This document shows positions 25,266 to 34,636 of a DNA stretch of 64,000 bases, in pieces. The notes under the pieces were generated by a model that did not search any database, was not told the DNA's origin, and was given only the letters and a program-made list of their open reading frames with translations. Source of the DNA: an uncultured Flavobacteriales bacterium (GTDB lineage: Bacteria > Bacteroidota > Bacteroidia > Flavobacteriales > Crocinitomicaceae); contig CAMLHZ010000002.1 in NCBI GenBank assembly GCA_946480085.1, forward strand, positions 186,001-250,000. Reading direction: 5' to 3'. The stretch's first letter is position 1. Each line of letters opens with the position of its first letter. Position numbers and translations under genes: made by a program.

Positions 25266-25419
25266 TTCCAGTGAGTAATTTGGTTATTATTAATGTTTTG
25301 ACAATCAACACTGTGTGTGAGCAATTATCTGTATAACCTCAAAACTATCCATTACTCAAGGGGAACAATTCAAATGCGGAGACTGATCGGTGCACATTCG
25401 TGGTTAGCACATACGTACT

Positions 25420-25439
25420 ACTAAGTAAGAATACTTAGT
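25420..25439. promoter_or_regulatory. Palindrome ACTAAGTA-N4-TACTTAGT
   Basis: Eight-base perfect arms surround AGAA. A shorter relative (TAAGTA, AAAA, TACTTA) lies at 34454-34469, on the other side of the signalling cluster. It could be an operator or a small hairpin. Confidence 0.4.
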
Positions 25440-25530
25440 TCTTGATTCGTACTAGTTATAATTCAGTTTGGAATCCATTAAACAAAGCATATTGTCCGTA
25501 TGAATCAGAAAAATTGACTAGAAGTAGACC

Positions 25531-26949
25531 TTATTTTTCAATAGGTATATTCAAGGAAAATTCAACGCCATTGTTTGGTGAACTTGTCACTTCCATTTTC
25601 CCACCTAAGATTTGAATTCTCCTTTTGATACTAATAAAACTCGTTTTTGATTCCAGAATTTCATTTGAAAGACCTTTACCATTGTCTTTGAATAGGATAT
25701 TCAGTTGATTTCCTTGTATAGAAAAATTCAAATCGAAATGACTTGCCGAGGCGTGTTTCATAGAATTAGTGAACAGTTCTTGAACAATTCGATAGATATG
25801 CATTAAACTGTAATAAGGAAAGATTTGATCAAAAGCAGGAACAGTGTTCAACGTAATCTCAATACATCCAGTTGCTTCTACTTTCTTTATTAATGCTTCT
25901 ACTTCATTAAAAAAACCATTCTCGATAATACCTTTTGGTCTAACGTTTCTAATCAATTGTGAGCATTCATCAAACGCCTTATCTAACGATTGGTTCAACA
26001 TAATTGCTCTTGGCTCTTGCCCTAATTGTGGCGTTTGTTCTTTTAAAAAATTGAATATCAATTTTGCTGCTACAATGTTTTGTTGTAGTCCATCATGTAA
26101 TTCAATTGCAAACTTTTCCTTTTCTTTTTCTTCTATTTCAATAATATTCTTGTAGGCTGTTCGCAAGGATTCTTGAGTTTCAACAAGTTCAGTGATATCA
26201 TTTGACAGCATAATACAGCAGTGAACACCTTGAATAGTTGTAAAATTTTGTTCAATTTGGACTTGAATTTTTTTACCGTTCTTTATCTGTTGAATCAATA
26301 TTTCTGAAGAATCTATAGGATGGTTGGAATGATTTATAATCTTATCTTTCGTTTCTTTGGCTGGAAACAAATCTAAAATAGACATGCTTAGGAACTCTTC
26401 TTCTGAATATCCGCAGCGTTTAATTGCAGCATAATTTGCCTGAATTATCTTAAAATTTGATGTTTCATACACCCACATTGGAATTGGACTCAAATGAAAC
26501 AATTTACTGTACCTGTTTTCTGACTCTTCTATACTTTTACTGTACTTCTTTCTTTCAATGCTAAATAAGATGCTTTTGTGCAATGTCTGAGGGTTTGTTT
26601 CATCTTTTAAGAGGTATTCTGAGACTCCTTGTGAAAGTGAATGAATACTGAAATCTAAATTTTCATAGCCCGTTAGAATCATCACCGGACATTGATTGGC
26701 AAGAAACAAAACATCTGAAACAAGTTCTGAACCCTGATTATCAGGAAGAGTAACGTCAAGTAAAATGGAATCGAAATCCCATTCTTTTTCCGATAATATT
26801 TTTTGAGCTTCTACGTAATTATTAGCATGAGTAATTACTGCATTAACGAACATTTCTTCAATATACTCCTGTAAGAGAAAAAAATCTCCGGGATTATCTT
26901 CAATAACAAGTATTTTTATAGGCGTTAAAATATCGATGTGATTGTTCAT
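25531..26949 (-). CDS. Hybrid receiver-PAS-histidine kinase (HisKA_3 type)
   Basis: The 472-residue soluble protein begins with a receiver domain (10-125) whose phospho-acceptor is Asp65 in ILLDVTLPD. A PAS domain (about 145-260) has GYSEEEFLSMSILDLFP. A HisKA_3 dimerisation domain carries His285 in AIELHDGLQQN, as in NarX/DesK-type kinases. The HATPase domain (about 370-470) has FTNSMKHASA and FKDNGKGLS. It has no membrane segment. HisKA_3 kinases pair with NarL/LuxR-type regulators, and one is encoded at 33310. It follows the Rcp1-like regulator by 6 bp and is last in a three-gene operon, so the receiver at its N-terminus may take phosphate from the large kinase. Confidence 0.9.
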   Translation of the reverse strand: MNNHIDILTPIKILVIEDNPGDFFLLQEYIEEMFVNAVITHANNYVEAQKILSEKEWDFDSILLDVTLPDNQGSELVSDVLFLANQCPVMILTGYENLDFSIHSLSQGVSEYLLKDETNPQTLHKSILFSIERKKYSKSIEESENRYSKLFHLSPIPMWVYETSNFKIIQANYAAIKRCGYSEEEFLSMSILDLFPAKETKDKIINHSNHPIDSSEILIQQIKNGKKIQVQIEQNFTTIQGVHCCIMLSNDITELVETQESLRTAYKNIIEIEEKEKEKFAIELHDGLQQNIVAAKLIFNFLKEQTPQLGQEPRAIMLNQSLDKAFDECSQLIRNVRPKGIIENGFFNEVEALIKKVEATGCIEITLNTVPAFDQIFPYYSLMHIYRIVQELFTNSMKHASASHFDLNFSIQGNQLNILFKDNGKGLSNEILESKTSFISIKRRIQILGGKMEVTSSPNNGVEFSLNIPIEK

Positions 26950-26955
26950 TTTAGA

Positions 26956-27381
26956 TTAGTCCGACAATTTACAAATTTGTAACCAAAATTCTTCAATAGA
27001 AATGATTGTTTTTAAAAATTCAGTCATATCTAACGGCTTGGTTACAAAACTATTCGTATAATTTTCGTAAGCATTTTTAATTTCTTTTGGATTCGAAGAA
27101 GTTGTAAGAACAATTACGGGAATTGTCTTTAACACGGGGTTTTGTTTTATTTCCTTTAAAACGTCCATTCCATTAATCATAGGAATGTTTAAATCGAGTA
27201 AAATCAAATCGGGGCGTTCAACATCCTGATACATTCCTTTGTTGTTTAGAAAGTCGAGCGCGTCTTTACCATTTTTAACGACACTTAATTTCGTTTTTAT
27301 TTTGCTCTCTTCAAATGCTTCAATCGTCAAAACGATATCACCTTCGTTATCTTCAACTAATAATACATGTACTAACTTCAT
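26956..27381 (-). CDS. Single-domain response regulator, Rcp1-like
   Basis: The 141-residue protein is only a receiver domain. The acidic pair is in LLVEDNEGD, phospho-acceptor Asp63 is in LLDLNIPMINGMDVL, a Thr/Ser switch region is in VLTTSSNP, and Lys115 is in FVTKPLD. It resembles Rcp1, the partner of phytochrome-like kinases with the HDLQEPLR dimerisation motif, and that is exactly the type of kinase encoded 3 bp upstream. It lacks an output domain, so it probably relays phosphate or binds a target protein. Confidence 0.92.
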   Translation of the reverse strand: MKLVHVLLVEDNEGDIVLTIEAFEESKIKTKLSVVKNGKDALDFLNNKGMYQDVERPDLILLDLNIPMINGMDVLKEIKQNPVLKTIPVIVLTTSSNPKEIKNAYENYTNSFVTKPLDMTEFLKTIISIEEFWLQICKLSD

Positions 27382-27384
27382 ACC

Positions 27385-30300
27385 TTAAATTTTATTGATT
27401 GTAAAATAAAAACTGCTGCCAATATCAACGGCACTTTCCACCCAAATCTTCCCATTACATGATTCTATATTCTTTTTGGCAATTGACAACCCAATTCCCG
27501 TACCTCCGTATTTATCTTTGTCATGTAGCCTTTGGAAAATCACGAATATTTTGTTGAAATAGATCGATTCAATACCAATCCCATTATCTTTTACTTCGAT
27601 AATCCATTCAACATCATTTTCAGATACCCGGATTTCAATTTGAGGAATAACTCCATTTTTGGAATACTTAATAGCATTATCCATTAAACAGTGGATAGCT
27701 TGAGCTATAGGCGCTCTGAAACTTTTCACTATTGGTAGTTCATCTTTTAGAATAACAACACGTTTCTCTTTAATGATTTTTCTACGTAATATTTCATATT
27801 CTTCCACTATTTGATTTAAGTCAATGGGAATAAGCTCTTCATTCAATTTTCCTGCTCTAGAGAAGTCCAATAGATCCAGGATGATTTGTTTCATTCTTTT
27901 AGCACCATCTGTTGCAAAATAGATGTATTTAAGTCCCTTTTCATCCAGACGATCTTCATACTTTCTTTTCAACTGATCCATAAAACTGGAAATCATTCTC
28001 AAAGGTTCCTGCAAGTCATGTGAAGCTATAAATGCAAATTGTTCTAATTCTTCATTTGATCGTTCAAGCTCGGAAGAATGTTGTTGCAAGGAATGGTTCA
28101 ATTCACTTAATCGAAGTTCCAATTGCTTTTGCGCGGTGATGTTGGTCATGGCTCCAACCATGCGTGTGGCTTTTCCATCCTCATTTCTAGTGATAATTCC
28201 ACGATCAATAACAAAAATCAATTCGTTCTTTTCATTGAGTACTTTATATTCAGCCTCCCATCTAAAAACAGTTGGGTCAGAAATAGCTTCATCTATGCTA
28301 TTTTTAACTCTTGCAATATCTTCCGAGTGAAAACTATCCTTCCAGAAGTTATTTGCATCCATCTGTTTTGATACATTTTTCCCGAAAAAATTTTCTATCG
28401 CTTTCGATCTGTAGAAGGTATTATTCACAAGATCCCAATCCCAGATAGCGTCATTTGTGGCTTCAGTTACTTTTTCAAATCGTTCGTTTGCTTTTAAAAT
28501 ATACTGTTCTGCTTTTTTCCGCTGTGAAATATCTCTTATGAAAGCACAAAAGAACTTTGCTTCACCTTGTTCAATCGGAATAACTGTTAACTCAATTGGG
28601 AATACTTCTCCATTTCTCCTGACTGCAGTTAATTCTAACAATCTATTCAGTACTTTTTTATTGCCTGTTTGAATGTAATTTTTAACACCTTCCTCATGGA
28701 ATTTACGAAATGCTTCCGGTATGATCAACTGTGGTAGTAACTGTCCAAGAGCCTCCGATTCTTTCCAACCAAAAAGTACTTCAGCTTGGGGATTCCAGAA
28801 GGTGATTTCCTGGTTGGGCTCAATGCAGATAATGGCATCCAATGCTCCGGTCATTATCAGGCGTCTTTTCTCTTCACTTTCTATGATCTCCTTCTGAGAC
28901 TCCTTTTGCTCTGTAATATCCCTCGTCACACCCAAAAGTGACGTGATCTCACCTTGTTCATTTTTCAATGGAACAGCATGAGTCTCCAGCCATCGGTGAG
29001 TTCCTTTTAAACCCTTAATTTCAAAAGTAAGTTTACCTGATTCTCCTTGGAATACCCGTTTTATAAGATCTAAAAAGGCCGATCTGTGTTCTGGTAAAAT
29101 AATTTGCTGAACGGGCTGATTTAGAATCTGTGTTTCATCGTCTGCTTCAATCATTTCTATACCAGCAGGATTCATCATGAGAACTTTACCCTGTTCATCC
29201 ATCAATTTCACACATTCAGGTTCAGCCTCTAAAATGGTTCTTAATTTATTTTCACTTTCAGCGAGTTCAATCTGCGATTTTTTGCGATCATCAATATCTT
29301 GTAAACTTCCGTAAATTTTGATGCGTTTGCCATTTGCTATTTCGCTCTTACCAATAATTCTTACCCATTTTGTTTCTTCATTCGCGTCATTTAAGAGCAG
29401 CTCTTCATCGAACTCAATTCCATTATCAATTAGATTGGTTACTGCGTTTTCAATACGTGCTTTATTCTCTCCAACAAATAATTCTAAACTACCTGAATAG
29501 GTAGGAGTGTAGCTCTGATCAAACCCCAACATTTCTTTGATAATCGGAGACCAATACATTAGATCTCTGTTCTGGAAGAGCAAGTCCATTTCCCAACTCC
29601 CTATTCGTGCTATATTAATAGCCTGGATGATTAAGTTTTCATTCTTTACTTCTTGTGTAATATCAAGAACGATACTGTTGAATTCAATTGTCCCATCCTC
29701 TAAAAAATTAGGTGTTCCACTCGCGAAATATACCCGGATTTCTCCGGAGGGCATAGCGTACCTGAACCTACTTGTCCATTTTGTTTTGTTTTCAACTGAA
29801 TTAAGAATACTGACGTTAACTTCCTCAAAATCTCCTCCTGCTTTTATGCAGTCCCAGATTAATTGGGTATTTTGAATAACTTCTTCTGCAGAAAAACCCC
29901 ATATATTTTTTGCTCCATTTGTTGCATAGGTTATTTTTTCCGTTCCGTCAGGATACAAATGATATTGGAAAGCAACTCCTGGTAAGTTGGAAGCGAATGA
30001 TTGCAATTTAGTTTCTGCTTCTTTTAAATCCTGGATATTTTGAAAACTACCGTAGATCCTTGAGCACTTACCATTGATGAATTCTGCATTTCCAATTACC
30101 CGAACCCATAATTCTTTCTTTTTAGTTGTAATTATTACGGCTTCAAAATCGAATGGCTCACCGGATTTTATACACTTTTCAAATTTGGTTGCAACTAAAT
30201 CCCTGAAATCTTTTCGATAAAACGCTATTCCCCCGTCTGTTTCAGGAACAAATGTGTCTGGATCGGTATCGTGCATTTGATGTACTTCCTCTGACCAATA

Positions 30301-33093
30301 AATGTGATTATTCAACAGGTCAACTTCCCAGCTTCCGATTTTTGCGATGCTTCGCGTTGCTTTGTTTAATTCACGTAGTTTCTTTTCCTCCGTAATGTTC
30401 TTGGCAACTGCATAAACAATATTTTGTTCAGTATCGGAAGTGGCAGTCCAACTCAACCAGACTGTTTCTCCTTGTTTTGTGATGTAACGATTTTCAAAAT
30501 TTTGAATGTTTCCGCCATTATACAATCCTTTTTGCTTGTTTCGCGTGAGGTGTTTATCTTCTTCATGAATAAACGATACAATTGGTTGTGAACGCATTTC
30601 TTCTAATGAATATCCCATCAATTTTAAACCTGCAGGGTTTATTCGTTTTAAATAACCGTCGAAACCTGCTACACAAATCATATGTGGTGTAGAATTAAAA
30701 ATCTGAGCAAGTTCAATTTCGATTTTTTTTCTACTTAGTTCAGCACCAATAGATAATTTTATTTTTTTGAAAATCGCCTGATGTAAAGCTAAAGCTGATT
30801 TGTTTTTTGTTGTACCAATCAAGAGAACACCAGTGACCGCTTCTTTATGTTTTAACGGGATTCCCATTACGGTCTCAATGGCTAACTTTTCTGCCGCCTT
30901 TCTTCGTTTAAAAAAATGCCACTTTTCATCATTCTGTGACCATACTTCGGTAACCTTGTTCTTCCAAACATAACCCGGCATTCCTTCACCTAAACTACAA
31001 GAATCTAGTTTCTTAGCTTCCTTATAAAATTGCTTTCCTAAATCACCTTTAACGAACTGAGTGACATGATTTATCGATTTATCATCAATTGACGGAAGCC
31101 ATATTTCTACAAAATCGAAATCACCAAAAGTTGCAACAGTTTCACATACTTTTGTTAAACATTTTGTCAACTCATCAACATTAAAATGATAGAAAATGTC
31201 ACTTATTTCAGTCAAAAGGTCTTTTTCAAGTTCTTTCAATTTCAGTTCAGTGACGTCACGTTCTATCGCAATCAAATGGGTATAGCGTCCTAGATTATCA
31301 GCCACCGGAGTGACGTTGAAATTTATCCAGAATTCTTCTCCATTTTTCTTGTAATTAATTGTAGTAACTTCAGAAGACTCCCAATTTCTCAATGCACGTC
31401 CGAGTTTTGATAAATCCTCTTTGTTGGAGTTGGGACCTTGAAGAATTCTAGGTGACTTCCCGATTACTTCATCAGCTGTATATCCTGTCATTTTAGTAAA
31501 AGCGTCATTCACGTAAATGATTCGCGGACCGGGCTCATCTTGTGGTTCTGCTTCTGTAATTAAAATGGCGTCAGTTGTATTTGTAACAACACTTTCAAGC
31601 AGTTTTAGTCGCTTTTGTTCCTCCACTTTATCAGTGATGTCTCTGAAATTATCTACAAATCCGTTAACAGCTGGATCGTGGAGTAAATTGGTTACTACCG
31701 GTTCAATCCATCGCCAGGTACCATTTTTATGTTTTATTCTCGAAATGTGACCAGGTATTGTTACGCCGGGATTCTCGAAAGATTGAGCAAAAACGACTTC
31801 CGAAGGTGCAATATCATCCGGATGGCACAATTCCCAAATGTTTATATCCATAACTTCTTTGGGAGAATAACCTAAGATCTTTTTAATGGATCCTGAAACG
31901 TAAGTAGTTTTCCCTTCCGGTGAAATGATAACGATGCAGTCCATGCTGTTTTCAACAAGAGACTCAAATTGTTGTCGAACCAGTTTGTTTTTTTCTTCTG
32001 TTACAATTTTTTCAGTGATGTCTCTTGAATTGGCGACAATACCACCCACGGCAGGGTTATCCAGCATATTTGTCAAGACAGTCTCCACCCATCGCCATTC
32101 ATTCTGTTCGTTTCTAAACCGAAAAGGTTTGACACTAACTTTTTTTTCAGTTGTTATTCGTTGCAAACATGCTAATACCCTTTCGGTATCATCGTGGTGT
32201 ATGAATTCAAGAGCCTTTTTACCAATGAATTCTTCTGGTTTAATACCAAGAATACTCGTGCTTGTTGGGCTTACATACATGTAATTTCCATCTGCGTCCA
32301 ATATTCCAATCAAATCAGCACCTTCCTGTACTAAAGCTTTAAAACGTTGCTCACTTTGCTGGATTTTCTGCTCTTGCTCTAGTTTCTCTTTACCATCTCT
32401 TGCAACACAATACATTAATTTTGATGCATTGTCCCATCGAGCCGACCATAAATTATAGGCAATACCACCATCTTTTTTCCTGCAGCGATTACTAAAAAGA
32501 TTCACATCTTTTCCACTGATAATATCTGCAGTAATTTGATTTGTCTTTGGAATATCTTCTTCCAGAACAAAACTGATGTAAGGTTTACCAACTAACTCTT
32601 CTGACGTATAGCCCCAGTGCATTAATGCAGCAGCACTAACATGAACAAGGTTACCCTCCTCATCAATAGAACAAAAAACATCCAATGCCGTGTCCAACAG
32701 TTTATTCGTTGCCAGATTTAGTTTTACTATTCGGGTAATATTTCTAGATTGGCAGGATACAGCGATAACTTCATTTTTCTCTCCCAATAAAGGCAGAAAA
32801 GATGTTTGAGAATAATGAACTTCATGCGACTCGGGAAGTGAGTGACTTTCTTCAATTTCAAAACACTCACCTTTTAGAGCTCGACTATAATTGGATTTCC
32901 ACTTTTCAACATCTGCCTTTCCAAAGGCGTCGATGAAGACAGATTCGTTTAGTTTTTTTTCTATTCCAAAAGCATCTTTCATAAAACTGAAATATGCGCT
33001 GTTACCATACATCAGCAGGAAGTCCTTGCTTATTATCCAAATCAGGTCCTTACTTTGATCTAATGCTAGATTTGATAATTGTTTTTTTGTCAT
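27385..33093 (-). CDS. Giant cytoplasmic sensor histidine kinase with about 12 PAS domains and a GAF domain
   Basis: The 1902-residue soluble protein has five PAS domains at about 5-620 and a GAF domain at about 640-785 (FDFVEIWLPS, GYVWKNKVTEVWS). Seven further PAS domains lie at about 790-1665, several opening with IGSWEVDLL or IGSWEMDLL. The kinase core follows: HisKA at about 1680-1750 (IASHDLQEPLRMI) and HATPase at about 1790-1900 (DNAIKYSKNG, DNGIGIE, GGTGIGLSIAKK). The fifth PAS is LOV-like (GKSPRILQGP), but the Cys that forms the flavin adduct is replaced, so blue-light sensing by that route is unlikely. Ligands are unknown. It heads a three-gene operon. Confidence 0.93.
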   Translation of the reverse strand: MTKKQLSNLALDQSKDLIWIISKDFLLMYGNSAYFSFMKDAFGIEKKLNESVFIDAFGKADVEKWKSNYSRALKGECFEIEESHSLPESHEVHYSQTSFLPLLGEKNEVIAVSCQSRNITRIVKLNLATNKLLDTALDVFCSIDEEGNLVHVSAAALMHWGYTSEELVGKPYISFVLEEDIPKTNQITADIISGKDVNLFSNRCRKKDGGIAYNLWSARWDNASKLMYCVARDGKEKLEQEQKIQQSEQRFKALVQEGADLIGILDADGNYMYVSPTSTSILGIKPEEFIGKKALEFIHHDDTERVLACLQRITTEKKVSVKPFRFRNEQNEWRWVETVLTNMLDNPAVGGIVANSRDITEKIVTEEKNKLVRQQFESLVENSMDCIVIISPEGKTTYVSGSIKKILGYSPKEVMDINIWELCHPDDIAPSEVVFAQSFENPGVTIPGHISRIKHKNGTWRWIEPVVTNLLHDPAVNGFVDNFRDITDKVEEQKRLKLLESVVTNTTDAILITEAEPQDEPGPRIIYVNDAFTKMTGYTADEVIGKSPRILQGPNSNKEDLSKLGRALRNWESSEVTTINYKKNGEEFWINFNVTPVADNLGRYTHLIAIERDVTELKLKELEKDLLTEISDIFYHFNVDELTKCLTKVCETVATFGDFDFVEIWLPSIDDKSINHVTQFVKGDLGKQFYKEAKKLDSCSLGEGMPGYVWKNKVTEVWSQNDEKWHFFKRRKAAEKLAIETVMGIPLKHKEAVTGVLLIGTTKNKSALALHQAIFKKIKLSIGAELSRKKIEIELAQIFNSTPHMICVAGFDGYLKRINPAGLKLMGYSLEEMRSQPIVSFIHEEDKHLTRNKQKGLYNGGNIQNFENRYITKQGETVWLSWTATSDTEQNIVYAVAKNITEEKKLRELNKATRSIAKIGSWEVDLLNNHIYWSEEVHQMHDTDPDTFVPETDGGIAFYRKDFRDLVATKFEKCIKSGEPFDFEAVIITTKKKELWVRVIGNAEFINGKCSRIYGSFQNIQDLKEAETKLQSFASNLPGVAFQYHLYPDGTEKITYATNGAKNIWGFSAEEVIQNTQLIWDCIKAGGDFEEVNVSILNSVENKTKWTSRFRYAMPSGEIRVYFASGTPNFLEDGTIEFNSIVLDITQEVKNENLIIQAINIARIGSWEMDLLFQNRDLMYWSPIIKEMLGFDQSYTPTYSGSLELFVGENKARIENAVTNLIDNGIEFDEELLLNDANEETKWVRIIGKSEIANGKRIKIYGSLQDIDDRKKSQIELAESENKLRTILEAEPECVKLMDEQGKVLMMNPAGIEMIEADDETQILNQPVQQIILPEHRSAFLDLIKRVFQGESGKLTFEIKGLKGTHRWLETHAVPLKNEQGEITSLLGVTRDITEQKESQKEIIESEEKRRLIMTGALDAIICIEPNQEITFWNPQAEVLFGWKESEALGQLLPQLIIPEAFRKFHEEGVKNYIQTGNKKVLNRLLELTAVRRNGEVFPIELTVIPIEQGEAKFFCAFIRDISQRKKAEQYILKANERFEKVTEATNDAIWDWDLVNNTFYRSKAIENFFGKNVSKQMDANNFWKDSFHSEDIARVKNSIDEAISDPTVFRWEAEYKVLNEKNELIFVIDRGIITRNEDGKATRMVGAMTNITAQKQLELRLSELNHSLQQHSSELERSNEELEQFAFIASHDLQEPLRMISSFMDQLKRKYEDRLDEKGLKYIYFATDGAKRMKQIILDLLDFSRAGKLNEELIPIDLNQIVEEYEILRRKIIKEKRVVILKDELPIVKSFRAPIAQAIHCLMDNAIKYSKNGVIPQIEIRVSENDVEWIIEVKDNGIGIESIYFNKIFVIFQRLHDKDKYGGTGIGLSIAKKNIESCNGKIWVESAVDIGSSFYFTINKI

Positions 33094-33309
33094 AGTAAGG
33101 TTTTAGATTTCATTTTTTAAAAAAGGATGTGAAATCAATTCGTTATTAACTGATGATCGAAATGAATTTATTAAATCGAATTCGTACTATAATTTTGAAA
33201 AAAATGTGAATTTGAATGAGCGAATCAGTGAATGAGTGAATTTATGTTTTTAAAATTGTAATAGTGACTCTAAATTAACTTATTTTGAGTTATCCAAAGA
33301 ATAAACGAA

Positions 33310-33981
33310 TTAGAAATACCCATGCTCCCGAGCCCAACTACTCAGCTGTGCTGCATTTTGTAATTTCAATTTCTTAAGTATATTATATCTATGTGTTTCT
33401 ATCGTTCTTGTCGAAACAAACATGTTTTCAGCAATTTGTTTTGAAGTTAAACCATTGGAAATATGAACCAATACTTCTATTTCTCTGATTGTTAGCCCTT
33501 TATTGGTGTTCGTTTCATTGTTTACGGGAACAAGTGTTTCTAAAAGCAATTTATTCCTGATGTTTTCACCCAAATAAATGACACCAGACATTACGGAATT
33601 TATAGCTTCGATCAATTCTGACTTGGATGAGTTTTTGCTCAAATAACCTGTTGCTCCTTTCTTAATCAAATTCTTAACGATCGAAATATCATCATGTAAA
33701 GACAATCCAATAACTTTAACTTTTGCAACTCTATTGCAAATCATTTCAGTGGCATCCAAACCGTTACTTTCTTTTAAATTGATATCCATTAATACAACAT
33801 CAGGCGAACATTCAAGGCATAATTGTAATGCTTCTTCAGCACTAGATGCGTTACCAACAACTATTATGTTCTCTTCAAGACTTAGAAGTGCCGTCCAGGC
33901 TTCAATAATTAAGTTGTGATCATCTACTATTACGATTCGTATCTGCTCAGCCATTAAATTGTTGATTGGTTCATAATTCAT
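33310..33981 (-). CDS. NarL/LuxR-type response regulator
   Basis: The 223-residue protein has a receiver domain (about 14-130) with phospho-acceptor Asp66 in VVLMDINLKE, LSLHDD and the Lys of GYLSKNSS. A LuxR-type DNA-binding domain follows (about 155-220; LTIREIEVLVHISNGLTSKQ, then FVSTRTIETHRYNI). It is the natural output partner for the HisKA_3 hybrid kinase at 25531. It starts at 33981, or at an internal ATG at 33954 that matches the usual receiver start better. A TTAAGT-T-ACTTAA palindrome lies about 35 bp upstream of the longer start. Confidence 0.92.
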   Translation of the reverse strand: MNYEPINNLMAEQIRIVIVDDHNLIIEAWTALLSLEENIIVVGNASSAEEALQLCLECSPDVVLMDINLKESNGLDATEMICNRVAKVKVIGLSLHDDISIVKNLIKKGATGYLSKNSSKSELIEAINSVMSGVIYLGENIRNKLLLETLVPVNNETNTNKGLTIREIEVLVHISNGLTSKQIAENMFVSTRTIETHRYNILKKLKLQNAAQLSSWAREHGYF

Positions 33982-34505
33982 AGAATAGGGTTAAATCTGA
34001 AAAAAGATCGTTATTAAGTTACTTAAATTAACTATTATGATAATTTTTATCAAATAAAAGTCACCAAAGTTATCGATTTATTCGAAGGGATTTGATTTAG
34101 ATTCAAGAATAGCAGATAGGGTATTGTCATTTTCATTTTACGAGTTTGCGTAAATAAAGAAATCGTGGAATTTATCCCACGATTTCCGACCTAACACCTA
34201 ACCATTACACTATTATTATTTTTTTCCCGAGTAACTCAGATTATCTGCGAAAAGGGAAGCGTTTTATATTAATTTGTTAGTTAATCTCTTTCACAACGAT
34301 CTTTCCAATTAAGTCACATTTCAGCCGTATATTTATCTATAAATGAATTAGTTATCATTCATTATTGATTTCAAAACTATTGAAAGCATGAGATTGAATA
34401 GTCGTATTTAGATGCTTATCGTGAGAGATTAATGATAATTATCTAGGTGTTGATAAGTAAAAATACTTAGTGATGAACTTATCTTATGTGAGACGAAGGT
34501 TTTAA

Positions 34506-34577
34506 CGTCCAAATACCATGACGGGTAAACCGATAGTTGAAGCGTTGATAAAAAACAATATAGAAAACAGAGATTAG
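34506..34577 (+). pseudogene. Remnant of the 3' end of a pafA-like gene
   Basis: The frame CGT CCA AAT ... TAG encodes RPNTMTGKPIVEALIKN and a few more residues. It aligns with the C-terminus of PafA in this window (RPNAMTGKPMVEIL), with identity at RPN-MTGKP-VE-L and mostly third-position changes in the DNA. Upstream in frame there is an immediate stop and no other trace of the gene. It is directly followed by a long terminator-like inverted repeat. Confidence 0.6.
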
Positions 34578-34635
34578 AAAATAGAGAACAGGAAATCCAA
34601 ATACCTGTTCTCTATTTTCTGTTTTCTATTCTCTA
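34561..34635. terminator. Long inverted repeat, terminator for flanking genes
   Basis: AGAAAATAGAGAACAGG (34576-34592) and CCTGTTCTCTATTTTCT (34604-34620) form 17 perfect pairs, and pairing continues outward with mismatches to 34561 and 34635. It abuts the stop of the secreted-protein gene at 34637 and is related to the repeat at 2319-2394. Confidence 0.75.
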
Positions 34636-34636
34636 A

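Larger units (their letters stand above)
24904..25530. other. 627-bp gap; one small ORF and one palindrome, otherwise unexplained
   Basis: Stops are frequent in all frames except for a 51-codon ORF on the minus strand at 25110-25265. A palindrome (ACTAAGTA, 4 bp, TACTTAGT) lies at 25420-25439. I see no RNA gene and no remnant of a larger gene. Confidence 0.5.
33982..34636. other. 655-bp gap with gene remnants and hairpins
   Basis: No full gene is seen. It holds a small hairpin at 34160-34185 (AAATCGTGG / CCACGATTT), a TAAGTA-N4-TACTTA palindrome at 34454-34469, a PafA-like 3' tail at 34506-34577 and a long inverted repeat at 34561-34635. A minus-strand frame at 34281-34340 ending GKIVVKEIN is another possible, weaker tail. 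Confidence 0.6.

Noticed and set aside
34160..34185. Hairpin AAATCGTGG / CCACGATTT as a terminator
   Set aside because: No gene ends near it and the T run is weak on both strands.
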